Assembly: GCA_013146195.2 (NCBI GenBank)
Contig: CM028377.1
Coordinates: 36,771,632 to 36,835,631 of the forward strand
From: Codonopsis lanceolata
Taxonomy: Eukaryota > Streptophyta > Magnoliopsida > Asterales > Campanulaceae
Direction: 5' to 3'
DNA length: 64,000 nucleotides
Shown piece by piece: positions 41,816 to 53,223 of the stretch. The position numbers and the translations under genes were made by a program. Numbering within the stretch: the first letter of the stretch is position 1; each line of letters opens with the position of its first letter. Below the pieces are notes generated by a model. That model saw nothing but the letters and a program-made list of their open reading frames with translations, made no database searches and was not told the origin of the DNA.

Positions 41816-42446
41816 TGATGCTACACAATTTGGTCTTGGGCCGTTCCTTACGGTTTGTAGAATATCTAGGCTTATGAAAAGGTATGATCTTGAGAGAAAC
41901 AAACATGTCAACAGAAGAAAACCTTAGAAGTAATGCAAGGCAGGGTCTCGCGAAACCCCTCAGGCGTGAGAGTAAGTCTTTAGCTTGTGAAAAGAAAAAT
42001 GACAGAGTTTCGGTGTGTAAAATTGTCCATCCCTTTGAGTGAAGTAATGTAAGGTATTTATAGCCCTTTTGGGAGTGAAATCCGGGCTGAATCATTGTAG
42101 CAGAGAGATTTCAGCCCGTTATGACTATGATCGCGGGCTGATTGCATAACTGACAAATTAATGGCTTAAATCTCGGGCTCGAGAGTGATCAGTTAATTAA
42201 TCTTCGAGCAGCCTTGATTCCTGCTCGATTAGATTGATGAGGAAGATTCATGCTCGGTTATATTGATGAGGAAGATTCCTGCTCGATTATATTGATGATG
42301 AAAATTCCTGCTCGGGTTATGTGTACGATGTTTATCTCGGATTATCCTGCTCGGGTGACCTCTTTCTTGGCCCCTGACGTCCACGTGCTTCGCATGTGAA
42401 GGACCATGTGCCCGACTCGTGACCAGGATTTGGGCCGAGTTCATCA
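41816..42446 (-). repeat. 3' LTR of the third Tat element
   Basis: 631 bp, TGATGAACTC...GTAGCATCA on the minus strand, with a TATAAATACC box. A block reading CGAAACCCCT-type sequence is shared with the complete element's LTR (FARPCLALLLR if translated), showing family relation without close identity. Confidence 0.8.
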
Positions 42447-42462
42447 GTGGCCCCCTGCTCCT
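42447..42462 (-). other. Polypurine tract of the third Tat element
   Basis: AGGAGCAGGGGGCCAC on the minus strand directly before the LTR. Confidence 0.8.
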
Positions 42463-42789
42463 TGTTCAACGAGTATTTATGCTCGATGCAAGGAGCATGG
42501 TTGAACTTTGTGAAGGCTTGAATTGGGGAGCTGAACACTTATCTATTTTTGTTGTGACAGAAATGAGGGGAGTTGCTTTGTTGGTGACAACTGATGTACT
42601 CAAAACGCCGGTTGCGGGAAGCTGAAAAGTTTTTTTGAGGTGACAGCGACTGGGAACAGTCATGATGGGTTGCGAGTTTTCGAGGCGGGCATTAATGACG
42701 GGCTTGATCAGGTGCTTCGCAGCCGCCATAATTTGAACTTGGAAAGGTCATGGACGCATGATTTGGGCGCCTTTTCCCCAAATCTTGCC

Positions 42790-42798
42790 TATAAAAGG
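42790..42798 (+). promoter_or_regulatory. Putative TATA box of the antisense gene
   Basis: TATAAAAGG, 433 bp before the ATG at 43223. A GTAAGT donor near 42981 and an AG acceptor at 43220-43221 suggest a 5' UTR intron of about 240 bp. Confidence 0.55.
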
Positions 42799-43222
42799 GG
42801 AATTCCTAAACCCTTTGTCTTTTTTACTGCCCTCTTTCCTTCAAGCTCTCCATCCTTTGCGTTGTTTCTACTTATTTTTCCAGCGGTGATTATTCCGGCT
42901 AACAAGAGTCTCTTCTCCTGTAATTCTGGATCAGTTTAACATTTCGGCCTCCGGTAAATTAATCCATGTTCAACGTGCAAGTAAGTTTGCTCTGTTCCTA
43001 ATTCCCCTCTTTTAATTCTATATAAAATTCATTTTAAATTTCTAGTTTTTATGTATTAAATTTATGGTTTTTCTGTATGTTCTTCATGTTCATGCTTTCT
43101 GGGTAGATTCTTAGGATTTTGCGTCTGGATCTGGGTAGTTTACAGGGTGATCGAGGAGAAATCTTCAAGGAATCATAAGTTTTCCAAGGCTTTAATCAAG
43201 ATATTCCTCGATCTCTTGTAGG

Positions 43223-45466
43223 ATGTCCTCTCCCCTTCGACTTTTTGACGGTAACTCTGATCATGAGCAAAAAGCTTATGATTATGACCATGGTGCCCAA
43301 GAACATCATATACCAACAGATTCTGAGTGGATCGGATCTGATGTACATATTCCTAAGGGAAGGAATATCCAGGAAGCAAGCAGCCGAATCCCCCTTGAAA
43401 TGGTTGTGAACGACGTGACCACCGATCAGAATGAGGTGGATGAGGCGAGCTCGAGTGGGATCCCAGTTATGAGGAATTGGTTGGGCGACCTCGAGCAGGA
43501 CGGAGGCATCGAAATGAAGATTATTATAACCTGAGCTCGTTTGCTCACTGGGAGTCCATTGACTCAGTTGTGGAAGTTGGAAATTAGTTTAACTCGATTG
43601 GGATCTTTGGTGAGGACTATCAAGGAGTTCCCTCTGAATCTGAGATGACTCCTACTCAAATGAGAAGCAAGACGAAGAGAATAGTCTTCTTCTATGACTT
43701 TTTCTGCGCCGGGATGCGATTTGCATTGGATCCCTTCATCATCGAGTTCTTAAGGGAAACCAACTCCATTCCATGTGACCTCCAACATACCACGATGCTG
43801 ATCCCGATCATTTTTGGTGCGACCTGCCGGCTGATTGGTTTTGAACCGAAGATGACCATACTCCGAAACTCTTCCAGTTTACCAAAGATAAAAGATCGAG
43901 CAGGATTACTGGTCGCTCAAAGGATGGAGCTTTGAAGCTATTTACTGAGTTTCCCTACAAAGTGGATAAGTAGGATAAGAGGATTATCGTTGTGGAATCC
44001 CGGGTTGGGTGGCCATTTGCCTCGACCCTTTACAAGATGAAGCCTCCAACTTATGACCGACATGCCACCTTCATTTGGAGAGACGGTGTGTGTAAGCAAT
44101 CTTTGCGAGGCAGGGAGTGACCGAAGCGGGGTTAGGAGTGGGCGATTGATTGGAAAACAATCATGCAGTATGCACGAATCTTACACCTGGCCGGGATGTA
44201 CCCTACTTCCGTGGAAGGTGTGGAGCCCTTGATCGCCGTAACACCCGAGCCAGGCCATCCTTTTTGGGGGACTTGTAATGACCACAAGCTCCCCCGTGAG
44301 TGCGAGTTATACGGTCTGGAGGGAGATTGTACTCCTCGGTTTGATTTTGATGATGCTGGTATTTGTTCTTATTATTTTGATTATTGGAAAAATATATCTT
44401 GATGTTTTCTAATTTGTTTTCTTTTTTCTGATAGTGGTGAAAGATATACTGAGGCAACGGAAGATTGATTTCAAAGCGAGGTCCGTTGCTCGCCACGGTG
44501 AGTTGATAGCATAAGCCGGCACACATACGATTATTGGAAAAATATATCCTCTTTTTCGATAGTGGTGAAAGATATACCCAAGGAAGATTGATTTCTCCGT
44601 TGCTCGCCATTTTACTAAAAGCCTCTTTACCCAAGAGCAAGAAATTATCTTGGTCTCTGGCTCCTCCACCGAACCAAAATCTCCTTCCACAGCGGCGCCA
44701 ACCACAGGTAGTCCTCTCGGAAGAGGCCGGTTGTATTTGATTCGGAGTGGGAGGTTGGAGCACCCGATCACGGACAAGGGAGGATGAACCTCAAGAAATA
44801 ATTCAAGCAGGGTCTGGTCCCTTGCCCTCTCCCATTATTCCAACATTTTCGGTCACGGGGCTGCCACCTCCCCCTCCTCTTCGTGAAGAGCCACCACGGA
44901 GTGGAACATCTAGTTGGTTGAGAGTAAACTTTGTGGCCTTTGTATCGAGAAGGGGTTAGGGCCACAGTTAACAAGCTGTGTCGTTCCCCCCTTGAAGGGA
45001 TCAACATTCGTGTCGAGGGAACCATGAGTGTCGATTTGCGGGTAGGGGATTACGAAGGGCATCTGCCCAGGCGTTATTCAGCGGTGATGCCGAAACGAGC
45101 GAGTCTTGCTCGGTGAAATTGGCTTGTTGGTCGGCGAGGTATGTTATGCCCATTGTTTCATGAAGATACTGATGTCGTTAACGATTTATATCTCTTGGTC
45201 ATTTTTGTTTTTGTTGTTTTGCAGTTCACCTCCAAGATTACTCTTCTCCACAAACGTGCAGACGAATACAAGGGTAAGGCTGGGGCCTTGTTTGAGCAGA
45301 AGAGGAAGTTTGATGAGGCTGTCCGCTCCTACAAGGAGGACTTGCTGGCTAAGAACAATGAAGTCCTTACCAAAGTTGTCGAGCTAACGGCTCGAGGAGG
45401 AGATCATCCGCACTGAAGGCCCAAGTGGAATTTGCAAAATGGAGGTGGCTGCTGGAAGACCTTGAG
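43223..45466 (+). pseudogene. Antisense gene of the third Tat element, partial
   Basis: On the plus strand because the element is reversed. Start ATG 43223 after a TTGTAG|G acceptor; first exon acidic, with a YDHGA motif shared with the first element. The PF04195-like block (RIVFFYDFFCAGMRFALDPFIIEFL, CRLIGFEPK) is at 43678-43865. SRVGWPFA follows near 44005. The HPFWGTC...EC motif is at about 44256-44320. Introns: 44359-44433 (after GDAG-type sequence) and 45139-45224 (GTATGT...GCAG), the latter at the position of the 75-bp intron in the first element. The coiled-coil exon (KRADEYKGKAGALFEQKRKFDEAV) then runs into the gap. Stops at 43532-43534 and elsewhere make it a pseudogene. Function unknown. 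Confidence 0.75.
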
Positions 45467-45566
45467 NNNNNNNNNNNNNNNNNNNNNNNNNNNNNNNNNN
45501 NNNNNNNNNNNNNNNNNNNNNNNNNNNNNNNNNNNNNNNNNNNNNNNNNNNNNNNNNNNNNNNNNN
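45467..45566. other. Assembly gap (100 N)
   Basis: Exactly 100 unknown bases, the usual placeholder for a gap of unknown size. The sequences on either side belong to different elements. Confidence 0.98.
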
Positions 45567-45835
45567 GGATATGTGTTTTATAGTGCGAACCTTCATCGCC
45601 TTTAACTTATTCCCCCGAGCAACAAAAATCAAGAATCGCCTAAGTCTACCGATAGTGTTTCACCAACAGACTTAGTCTCTCATCCTTATAAAGTCTTCGT
45701 TGCTTCAACCCTTCTAATAGGTTGCAAGTACTACGTTAGGAACTATTATGAAAAGTTTTAAGTGTACAGGCGTTTCAACCCCCTCCCTTCTAGCTTAATA
45801 TTGTGCCATTTGGGACTAACAATTGGTATTAGAGC
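45567..45835 (+). repeat. 3' part of an LTR with degenerate primer site
   Basis: The sequence ends ...TTGTGCCATTTGGGACTAACA at 45821, then TGGTATTAGAGC (45824-45835), one base off the tRNA-Met site TGGTATCAGAGC. The layout fits a copia LTR, possibly Sirevirus-like. No gag follows. The start is hidden by the gap. Confidence 0.5.
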
Positions 45836-47109
45836 TAAACTCTTGGGCCGTGAGTGCGGTAATCCGGATATACCATAACAATGTACCCTTCTGGGATTTG
45901 TGTACCTAGGGAGATTTGTATACCATTCGGGATTTGCGTACCCTTCGAGATTTGGCTCTTGGTCAATCGACATTTACGTGATCTTAATAAATGTATTTGA
46001 TCTTTGGTTGTTATTAGCTGGTAGGAGACAGACAAGAATGGAAAACTTATTTGATCTACATTTTGTTTTGCTTGAACTCTCCTTTAAAAAAAAAAAAAAA
46101 AATCTTTAGTCGATTCGATATGTATCTTTTGGTTTTGCAAGTTATCAAATATCTAAACTCTTTCTACATGCAACACAATTATTCTTTGAGTCACCCTCCT
46201 TCAAAATCGGAGGAGCTACGTATGATCTTACTGAGCTTTGTTCGCTCACCCTTTACATCACTCTTCTTCCAAATCGGAATTAAAGACTAAACTTGAGGTA
46301 GAGGATACCATGAATGAATCAAGACTTTTAGGCGTACATTTATGATTTGGAATTTAATAGAGACATAGTTAAATTAGTAGACTTTTGTTTCAGCAATTTA
46401 TTTTGGATGGTTGTATTTTAAATTGGAGACTTTTGTAATTTTAATTGGATGACTTTTCAATTGAGTCTTTATTTAAGTTTGAATTTGTAGTGACGCATGA
46501 TGTGGGTCCAAAAGGTCCCCAAGTTTGGAGGGTTACAAGGAAGAAGAAGAAGGCATTACGACAAGAAGATGGAAGAAGATGGTGGAAGACGTAAACTAGT
46601 TATTTGATGTAGCGGAAGGTAGATAAGAGTAACGATAATTATCAAAGCCGTTGAGATCTCGACGACTACCAACGTTGATCTTCCAAACCTTGTTGAGGTT
46701 CACAAACCTACCACGATCCGGGCATCAATTCACGTTGATTCAATGAATACCTTAATTGGGAAAAAGTGTCTTATTCATAAACGGCAAAATTGCCTTCAAT
46801 CAACCCTAAAAGTGTTTAAATATGCTCAAAACCCTAAAAGCAATAAATTTTCGAAATTACAAAAAACCCGAAACTAATAAAAAACTTCAATGGCCCGAAA
46901 CCCTATCTAAATGACGTTTTTTGCCTTAAAAATAGCTCATAACTGAGTTTCACTTCGGTTTATTTTGTCCGTCTTTCCGAGAGCTTCGATTTGATATGTG
47001 GCGGCCCCGTAACTCCACCCGAGTCAAAAGTTATGCCCTTTTCCGCGCACCCGGTCCAAACGGTCGAGATAATCAAGTGTGAGACCGCATGCATCATTAT
47101 TTATGCTTT
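45836..47109. other. No gene seen
   Basis: Intergenic or decayed element DNA. A stretch at 46590-47050 has moderate GC and looks like an old LTR or element interior, but I find no ends or coding motif. A poly-A tract lies at 46087-46102. Confidence 0.4.
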
Positions 47110-47501
47110 TTATATGTCGGTGCAAAAATAAATTAGATAATATTTTTGCATCGCAGCTCAAAGTTTAATTTCTTAGTCTATTTTTAAACCACGATTCATA
47201 ATCAAAGTGTAATTTCCTAATCTATTTTTGAACCGCAATTCATTAATTTCATTGTATTAATTTTTGCACTGCAGTTCAAAGTTTAATTTCTTAAACCGTG
47301 GTTCATAAATTTCATTGCATTAATTTTTGCACCGCGGTTCAAAGTTGAATTTCTCGTCTATTTTCGAATCGCGGTTCATACATTTCATTGTATTTATTTT
47401 TCACCACAGCTCAAAGTTTAATTTCCTAGTCTATTTTTGAACCGCGGTTCATAATTTTTTACATTAATTTATGCACCGCGGTTTAAAGTTTAATTTCCTA
47501 G

Positions 47502-47615
47502 TATGACCCTAAGGTGGCCAAGTAATATAGTTGAGACTTTACAAAATGTGAGGTCTCAAGTTCGATCCCTTCTCATGCCCTTTTAGAGGAAAGGTCTACA
47601 AAAAAAAAAAAAAAA
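47502..47615 (+). mobile_element. tRNA-derived SINE in the satellite, copy 1
   Basis: About 114 bp starting TATGACCCTAAGGTGGCC with a box B-like CAAGTTCGATCCC (47558-47570) and a 15-base poly-A tail. Interrupts a satellite unit after TTTAATTTCCTAG. Confidence 0.65.
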
Positions 47616-47780
47616 GTTTAAAAAAAATTCCTAGTCTATTTTCGAACTACAGTTCATAAATTTTTGGATTAATTTTTGCACTGCGGTTCAAAGCTTAATT
47701 TCCTAGTCTATTTTCAAACAGCGGTTCATAAAATTCATTGCATTAATTTTTGCACTGCGGTTCAAAGTTTAATTTCCTAG

Positions 47781-47884
47781 TATGACCCTAAGGTGTGGCC
47801 AAGTGGTAGAGGTTGGACTTTACAAAATGTGAGCCTCGATTTGATCCTCTCACGTCCCTTTAGGGGAATGGTATACAAAAAAGT
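47781..47884 (+). mobile_element. tRNA-derived SINE in the satellite, copy 2
   Basis: Same element with a better box A (GTGTGGCCAAGTGGTAGAGG) and a decayed box B. It enters the satellite unit at exactly the same position as copy 1, 279 bp further on. Confidence 0.65.
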
Positions 47885-48847
47885 AAAAATAAAATAAAAA
47901 TTCCTTATATATTTTTGAATCATGGTTCATAAATTTCATTGCATTAACTTTTGCATCACAGTTCAAATTTTAATTTCTTAGTCTATTTTTGAAACGCGAT
48001 TCAAAATTTTTTATTGCATTAATTTTTACATTTTATTGCATTAATTTTTGCACCGTGATTCAAAGTTTAATTTCATTGTCTATTTTTGAACTGCAATTCA
48101 TAAATTTCATTGTATTAATTTTTACACTGTGGTTCAATATTTAATTTCCTAGTCTATTTTTGAACCGTGGTTCATAAATTTCATTGCATTAATTTTGCAC
48201 TGCGGTTCAAAGTTTAATTTCTTAGTCTATTTTTGAACCGCGGTTCATAAATTTCATTGCATTAATTTTTGCACTGTGGTTCAAAGTTTGATTTCCTAAT
48301 CTATTGTTGAACTGTGGTTCATAAATTTTATTGCATTAATTTTTGCACTTTGGTTCAAATTTTAATTTCCTTATCTATTTTTGAACCGCAGTTCATAAAT
48401 TTCATTGCATTAATTTTTACACCGCAGTTCAAAGTTTAATATACCTAGTCTATTTTTGTACCGCGGTTCATAAATTTCATTGCATTAATTTTTGCACCGC
48501 GATTCAAAGTTTAATTTTCTATTATATTTTTGAACCAGCCAGAAATTTCATTGCATTAATTTTTGCACTCATGGTTCAATATTTAATTTCCTAGTCTATT
48601 TTTAAATCGTGGCTCATAAATTTCATTGCATTAATTTTGGAACCGTGGTTCAAAGTTTAATTTCTCTAGTCTATTTTCGAGCCGTTGTTCATATGTTTCA
48701 TTGGGTTAATTTTTTGCATCGCCGTTAAATATTTTAGTTTAATAGATAATTGTACCGCGGTTCATAAATTTAATCCGATATTTATTGAACCGCAATACAA
48801 AAACGTAGCTGCCTCGGTGCTCATTAAGTGTAATACACCGATAATTT

Positions 48848-49270
48848 CACTACTACAAACCGTGCCTTCGCCGACGAATTTCGCCGACGAATTTTCCGTC
48901 GCCGATTAGCGACGGAAATTAAGCATCAGCGACGGAATTGAGTATCACGATGAATTTTTCCGTCATCGAAGGTCACCTTTAGCGATGGATCATCGACGAA
49001 TTAAACATCGGCGACGAATTTATCGCTGACGGAATTTTCCGTCGCTAAAGGTGACCTTTAGCGACTAAATTTTCCGTCGCCGAAAATAAACTGAAATTAA
49101 ATTATGAAAACTTTCAGCGACGGAAAATTCTATCGCTAGTAGTGACCTTCAGCGATGGAAAATTCCGCCGAATATTTCGTATTTATTTCAGCTTATTTTC
49201 AACGAAAATTCGTCGCTAAAGTCACCTTTAGCTTACTTTAAAATTTTGTCGCTGAAAATAAATTTAAAAT
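48848..49270 (+). mobile_element. CACTA transposon terminus with subterminal repeats
   Basis: Begins CACTACTACAAACCGTG. It is followed by many copies, in both orientations, of GCGACGGAAATT, AATTTTCCGTCGC and AAAGGTGACCTTTAGCGA words, the subterminal repeats to which CACTA transposase binds. The other end is not seen in the window. Different family from the CACTA end at 6064. Confidence 0.8.
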
Positions 49271-49299
49271 TAAATTCTAATTAATATAAAATATCAATA

Positions 49300-49745
49300 A
49301 TATTTGAAATTAAATTGAAATAAAATTAAAATAATATTTGAAATGTTAATTTAATAATATAATATCAATAATTAAAATGATTAGCATCAATATAATTACA
49401 AAAATTAAAACATTCACATTACAACTTAACTTAACTTAACGTAACTTAACGTAACGTGACGTTAACTTAAATTGAAATTAAATTAAAATAATATTTGAAA
49501 TGTTAATTTAATAATATAATATCAATAATTAAAATGATTAGCATCAATATAATTACAAAAATTAAAACATTCACATTACAACTTAACTTAACGTAACTTA
49601 ACGCTAACTTAAATCAAAATTAAATTAAAATAATATTTGAAATGTTAATTTAATATTATAATATCAATAATTAAAATGATTAGCATCAATATAATTACAA
49701 AAATTAAAACATTCACATTACAACTTAACTTAACGTAATTTAACG
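49300..49745. repeat. About 141-bp tandem repeat, three units
   Basis: Three AT-rich units (starting near 49305, 49471 and 49612) with ATATTTGAAATGTTAATTTA, ATGATTAGCATCAATATAAT and AACATTCACATTACAACTTA. Each ends in a short TTAAC/GTAAC run, which in the last unit opens into the long array. Confidence 0.8.
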
Positions 49746-50666
49746 TAACGTAACTTAACTTAACTTAATTTAACTTAACTTAACGTAACGTAACGTAACG
49801 TAACGTAACTTAACGTAACGTAACGTAACTTAATGTAACGTAATGTAATGTAACGTATCGTAACTTAACGTAATGTAACGTAACTTAATGTAACTTAACT
49901 TAACTTAACTTAGCTTAACTTAACTTAACTTAGCTTCACTTAACTTAACTTAACTTAACTTAAACGTAATGTAACGTAACTTAACTTAACGTAACGTAAC
50001 TTAACTTAACTTAACTTAATTAGCTTAACGTAACGTAACTTAACTTAGCTTAACGTAACGTAACTTAACTTAACTTAAACGTAACGTAACTTAGCTTAAC
50101 TTAGCTTAACTCGAGTTAACTTAGCTTAACGTAACGTAACTTAACTTAACTTAATGTAACGTAACTTAACTTAACTTAACGTAACGTAACTTAACTTAAC
50201 CTAGCTTATTTTAACTTAACTTCACTTAACTTAACTTAACTTAACTTAGCTTAACTTAACTTAACTTAACTTAACTTAACTTAACTTAACTTAACTTAAC
50301 TTAACTTAACTTAACGTAACTTAACTTAACTTAACTTAACTTAACTTAACTTAACTTAACGTAACATAACTTAACTTAGCTTAACGTACGTAACGCAACT
50401 TAACTTAGCTTAACGTAACGTAACGTAACTTAGCTTAAACGTGATGTAACTTAACTTAACTTAACTTAACTTAGCTTAACTTAACGTAACGTAACTTAAT
50501 TTAGCTTAACGTAACGTAACTTAACTTAACTTAAACGTAACGTAACTTAACTTAAATTAACTTAACTTAACTTAGCTTAACGTAACGTAACTTAACTTAA
50601 CATAAACGTAATGTAACTTAACTTAACATAACATAACTTAACTTAACGTAACTTAACATGAAAACA
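49732..50666. repeat. TTAAC/GTAAC short tandem array, copy 2
   Basis: About 930 bp of CTTAA and CGTAA words with occasional AGCTTAA. From 50388 on it aligns base for base with 6065-6345. Confidence 0.9.
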
Positions 50667-51148
50667 CGCTACGCCAATTGGTGAAATGGTATAATGGACT
50701 ACGATGGACCATTATAACATGAAAACATGTGACGGCTATTGGCGAAATGGTATAATGGAGTACGATGGACCATTATAACATGAAAACACGTTACGCCTAT
50801 TAATGACGAAATGTTATAATGGACTACGATGGACCATTGTAACATGTAAACACGCTACGCCTATTGACGAAATGGTATAATGAAGTACGATGGACCATTA
50901 TAACATGAAACACAATACATCTATTAGCGAAATGGTATAATGGAGTACGATAGACCATTATAACATGAAAACACGCTACGCCTATTAGCGAAATGTTATA
51001 ATGGAGTACGATGGACCATTATAACATGAAAACACGCTACGCCTATTGGTGAAATGGTATAATGGAGTAAGATTGACCGTTATAACATGAAAACACGTTA
51101 CGCCTATTGGGGAAATGTTATAATGGAGTACAATGAACCATTATAACT
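50656..51148. repeat. 61-bp tandem repeat, copy 2
   Basis: Eight units, nearly identical to 6333-6828 in the same order, including unit-specific variants such as the ACATGAAACACAATACATC unit. Confidence 0.92.
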
Positions 51149-51149
51149 C

Positions 51150-53006
51150 TGCGTACCCCGAGCAGAAGATTAAAATTGGCAAAGCAATGTTAGCTTAGGC
51201 TCGGGCTAATTTGGTCAGGCAACTCCAGGACATCTTGGATGTGTTCGCGTGGAGGCCAGAGGATATGCAAGGGGTGAACGAGGATGTTGACGTTCATTGT
51301 CTTAGTGTCGATCCAGCTTTCAGGCCAATTCAACAGCGGCCTAGAGTATATTCTGTGGAAAAGGATCAAGCTATCAAAGAAGAGGTGGAGAAACCGCTAG
51401 TCGATATCATTGAGGAGATACATTATCCAACCTGGTTGGCTAATGTCGTTATGGTTAAAAAATCTAATGGCAAATGGAGAATGTGTATGGACTTCACCGA
51501 CTTGAATAAAGCTTGTCCAAAGGATTGATATCCCCTTCCTCGCATTGACAAGCTGGTAGATGCTATAGCGGGGTTTGAGTTCCTGAGCTTCATTGATGCA
51601 TATTCGGGGTATCATCAAGTGAAGATGAACGAGAAGGATAAGGCCTTGACAACTTTCTAAGCAGCAGGGGGCTTTACTGTTATAAAATGATGCCATTTGG
51701 CTTGAAGAATGGAGGGGCCACTTATCAGCGAATGGTGAATAAGGTTTTCAGCTCGTAGATCGGTAGAAACGTAGAGGCCTACATTGACGATATGGTTGTG
51801 AAGACCAAAGGGCATGATCATATTGTTCACTTGGGAGAAACTTTGACAACCTCAGGAAAAACAATATGAAGTTGAACCCGAGCAAGTGTGTGTTCGGGGC
51901 GAAGGCATGTAAATTCCTGGGATTCATGGTGACTGAAAGGGGTATAGAGGTCAATCCAGAAAAAATTAAGACATTGGTCACCATGACGCCTCCTCGGTGT
52001 ATCAAGGACGTTCAGAAACTCAACGACCAAGTTATAGCTATTAGTCGTTTTATTTCCAAGTCGGCAGAAAGGTGTCTGCCATTCTTCAAAGTTCTCCGTG
52101 GAAACAAAGGGTTTGAGTGGACAAAGGAATATCATGAGGCTTTCAAGCAGCTGGTGAAGTATCTAGGGCAGCCTCCGTTGTTAAGTAGTTTAGTCCTCGG
52201 TGAGAAGTTATTTGTGTATTTAGCGGCCACAGAGCAGGCTGTAGTCGCTGTGTTAGTTAGAGAAGAATGTAACTTGCAAAAGCATGTGTATTATGTTTCT
52301 AAGGCCCTCACCGCGGTGGAGGGACGTTATTTTAATGCAGAAAAGTTAGCCTATTCGCTTGTTGTTGCTGCTCGGAAACTTCGAGCTTATTTTTCTGCAC
52401 ACTCCATCATTGTGTACACGGACACGCCTCTCAGGAAAATTTTGCACAAGCTAGATCCCCCTGGTCGCTTACTCACCTGGTCCATTGAACTGACTGAGTT
52501 TGAGATAGATTACCTGCGAGCAATTAAGGCACAAGCTTTGGCACTTTGTGGCCGAGACTAGTTTCAAGGATTTGTGCAAGGAGGAGGTTTCTGCCAAGAC
52601 TACATCAACAAATGAACCAATTCAAAGGCCCCGACCAAATTATTGCTGGGAATTTCACGTGGATGGTTTAGCCAGTAGGTTTGGAAGTGGAGCAGGTCTG
52701 GTGTTAGTTCCACCCGAGCAGGATGTGAAGTTTGAAAAGGCTTTGCGTTTCAAGTTTCCAGCATCAAATAATCAAGCAGAGTATGAAGCTTTGATTGCGG
52801 GGCTGGAGCTCGTACAAGACGTAGGAGTGCGCGAAATAGTAATTTACTGTGATTCACAATTGGTCGTGAATCAAGTTAAGGGCGATTATGCTGTCCATCA
52901 CCCGGTTTTAGTTCGCTATTGTGCCATGGTAAAGGAGGTTTTGAAGGATTTTGATTACTTGGAGCTGGTGCGAATCGGTCACGAGGATAATATGCGTGCA
53001 GACTAC
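51150..53006 (+). pseudogene. Duplicate of the Tat pol (RT to second RNase H), truncated
   Basis: Near-identical to 6828-8695. RT motifs WRMCMDFTDLNKACPKD, AYSGYHQ, MPFGLKN and YIDD are present, as are RNase H and NNQAEYEALIAGLEL of the second RNase H. Shared in-frame stops: TGA 51526-51528, TAA 51658-51660 and TAG 51756-51758, equal to those of the first copy. Private changes: TAG in the LTAG position near 51194, a lost G near 51667 and a lost T near 51845, and a few codons missing near 52515. The first copy's TAA at 7056 is a sense codon here. The homology stops at 53006 inside the RADYLS motif. No integrase, antisense gene or LTR follows. Confidence 0.92.
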
Positions 53007-53009
53007 TTG

Positions 53010-53046
53010 AAGTTTCCAGCATCAAATAATCAAGCAGAGTATGAAG
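53010..53046 (+). repeat. 37-bp templated repeat at the duplication breakpoint
   Basis: Identical copy of 52752-52788 (AAGTTTCCAGCATCAAATAA...), placed directly after the end of the pol homology. Such filler is typical of template switching during break repair. Confidence 0.85.
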
Positions 53047-53223
53047 TTAACTTCAAACTTTTTATTCTCTAATGGCGGCCCTTTGGAAGTTGGATGAAAC
53101 TTGAGATTTAGGTTTGGTCCTTATGAGCTTATATCTTTGGACATGTATCGTACTGAGTTTCATGTTTATTCCCCCTTTTTTTTTTGAGGCCTAATGAGTT
53201 TCATGTTTAACATGTGATACTCG

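Larger units (their letters stand above)
41816..45466 (-). mobile_element. Third Tat element, reversed, cut by assembly gap
   Basis: In minus orientation only the 3' end is present: LTR 41816-42446, polypurine tract, and the antisense gene (which therefore runs on the plus strand). Pol and the 5' LTR would lie beyond the 100-N gap but do not appear after it. Confidence 0.85.
47110..48840 (+). repeat. 74-bp satellite array
   Basis: More than 20 degenerate units of about 74 bp, each of the form GAACCGCGGTTCATAAATTT, ATTGCATTAATTTTTGCA, CCGCGGTTCAAAGTTTAATT, CCTAGTCTATTTTT. The GAACCGCGGTTC core is a 12-bp palindrome. Two SINEs are embedded. Same family as 17507-17890 in opposite orientation. 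The array ends next to a CACTA terminus at 48848. Confidence 0.9.

Noticed and set aside
47110..48840. CRISPR-like array
   Set aside because: Units are head-to-tail satellite copies without unique spacers, and the genome is a plant.
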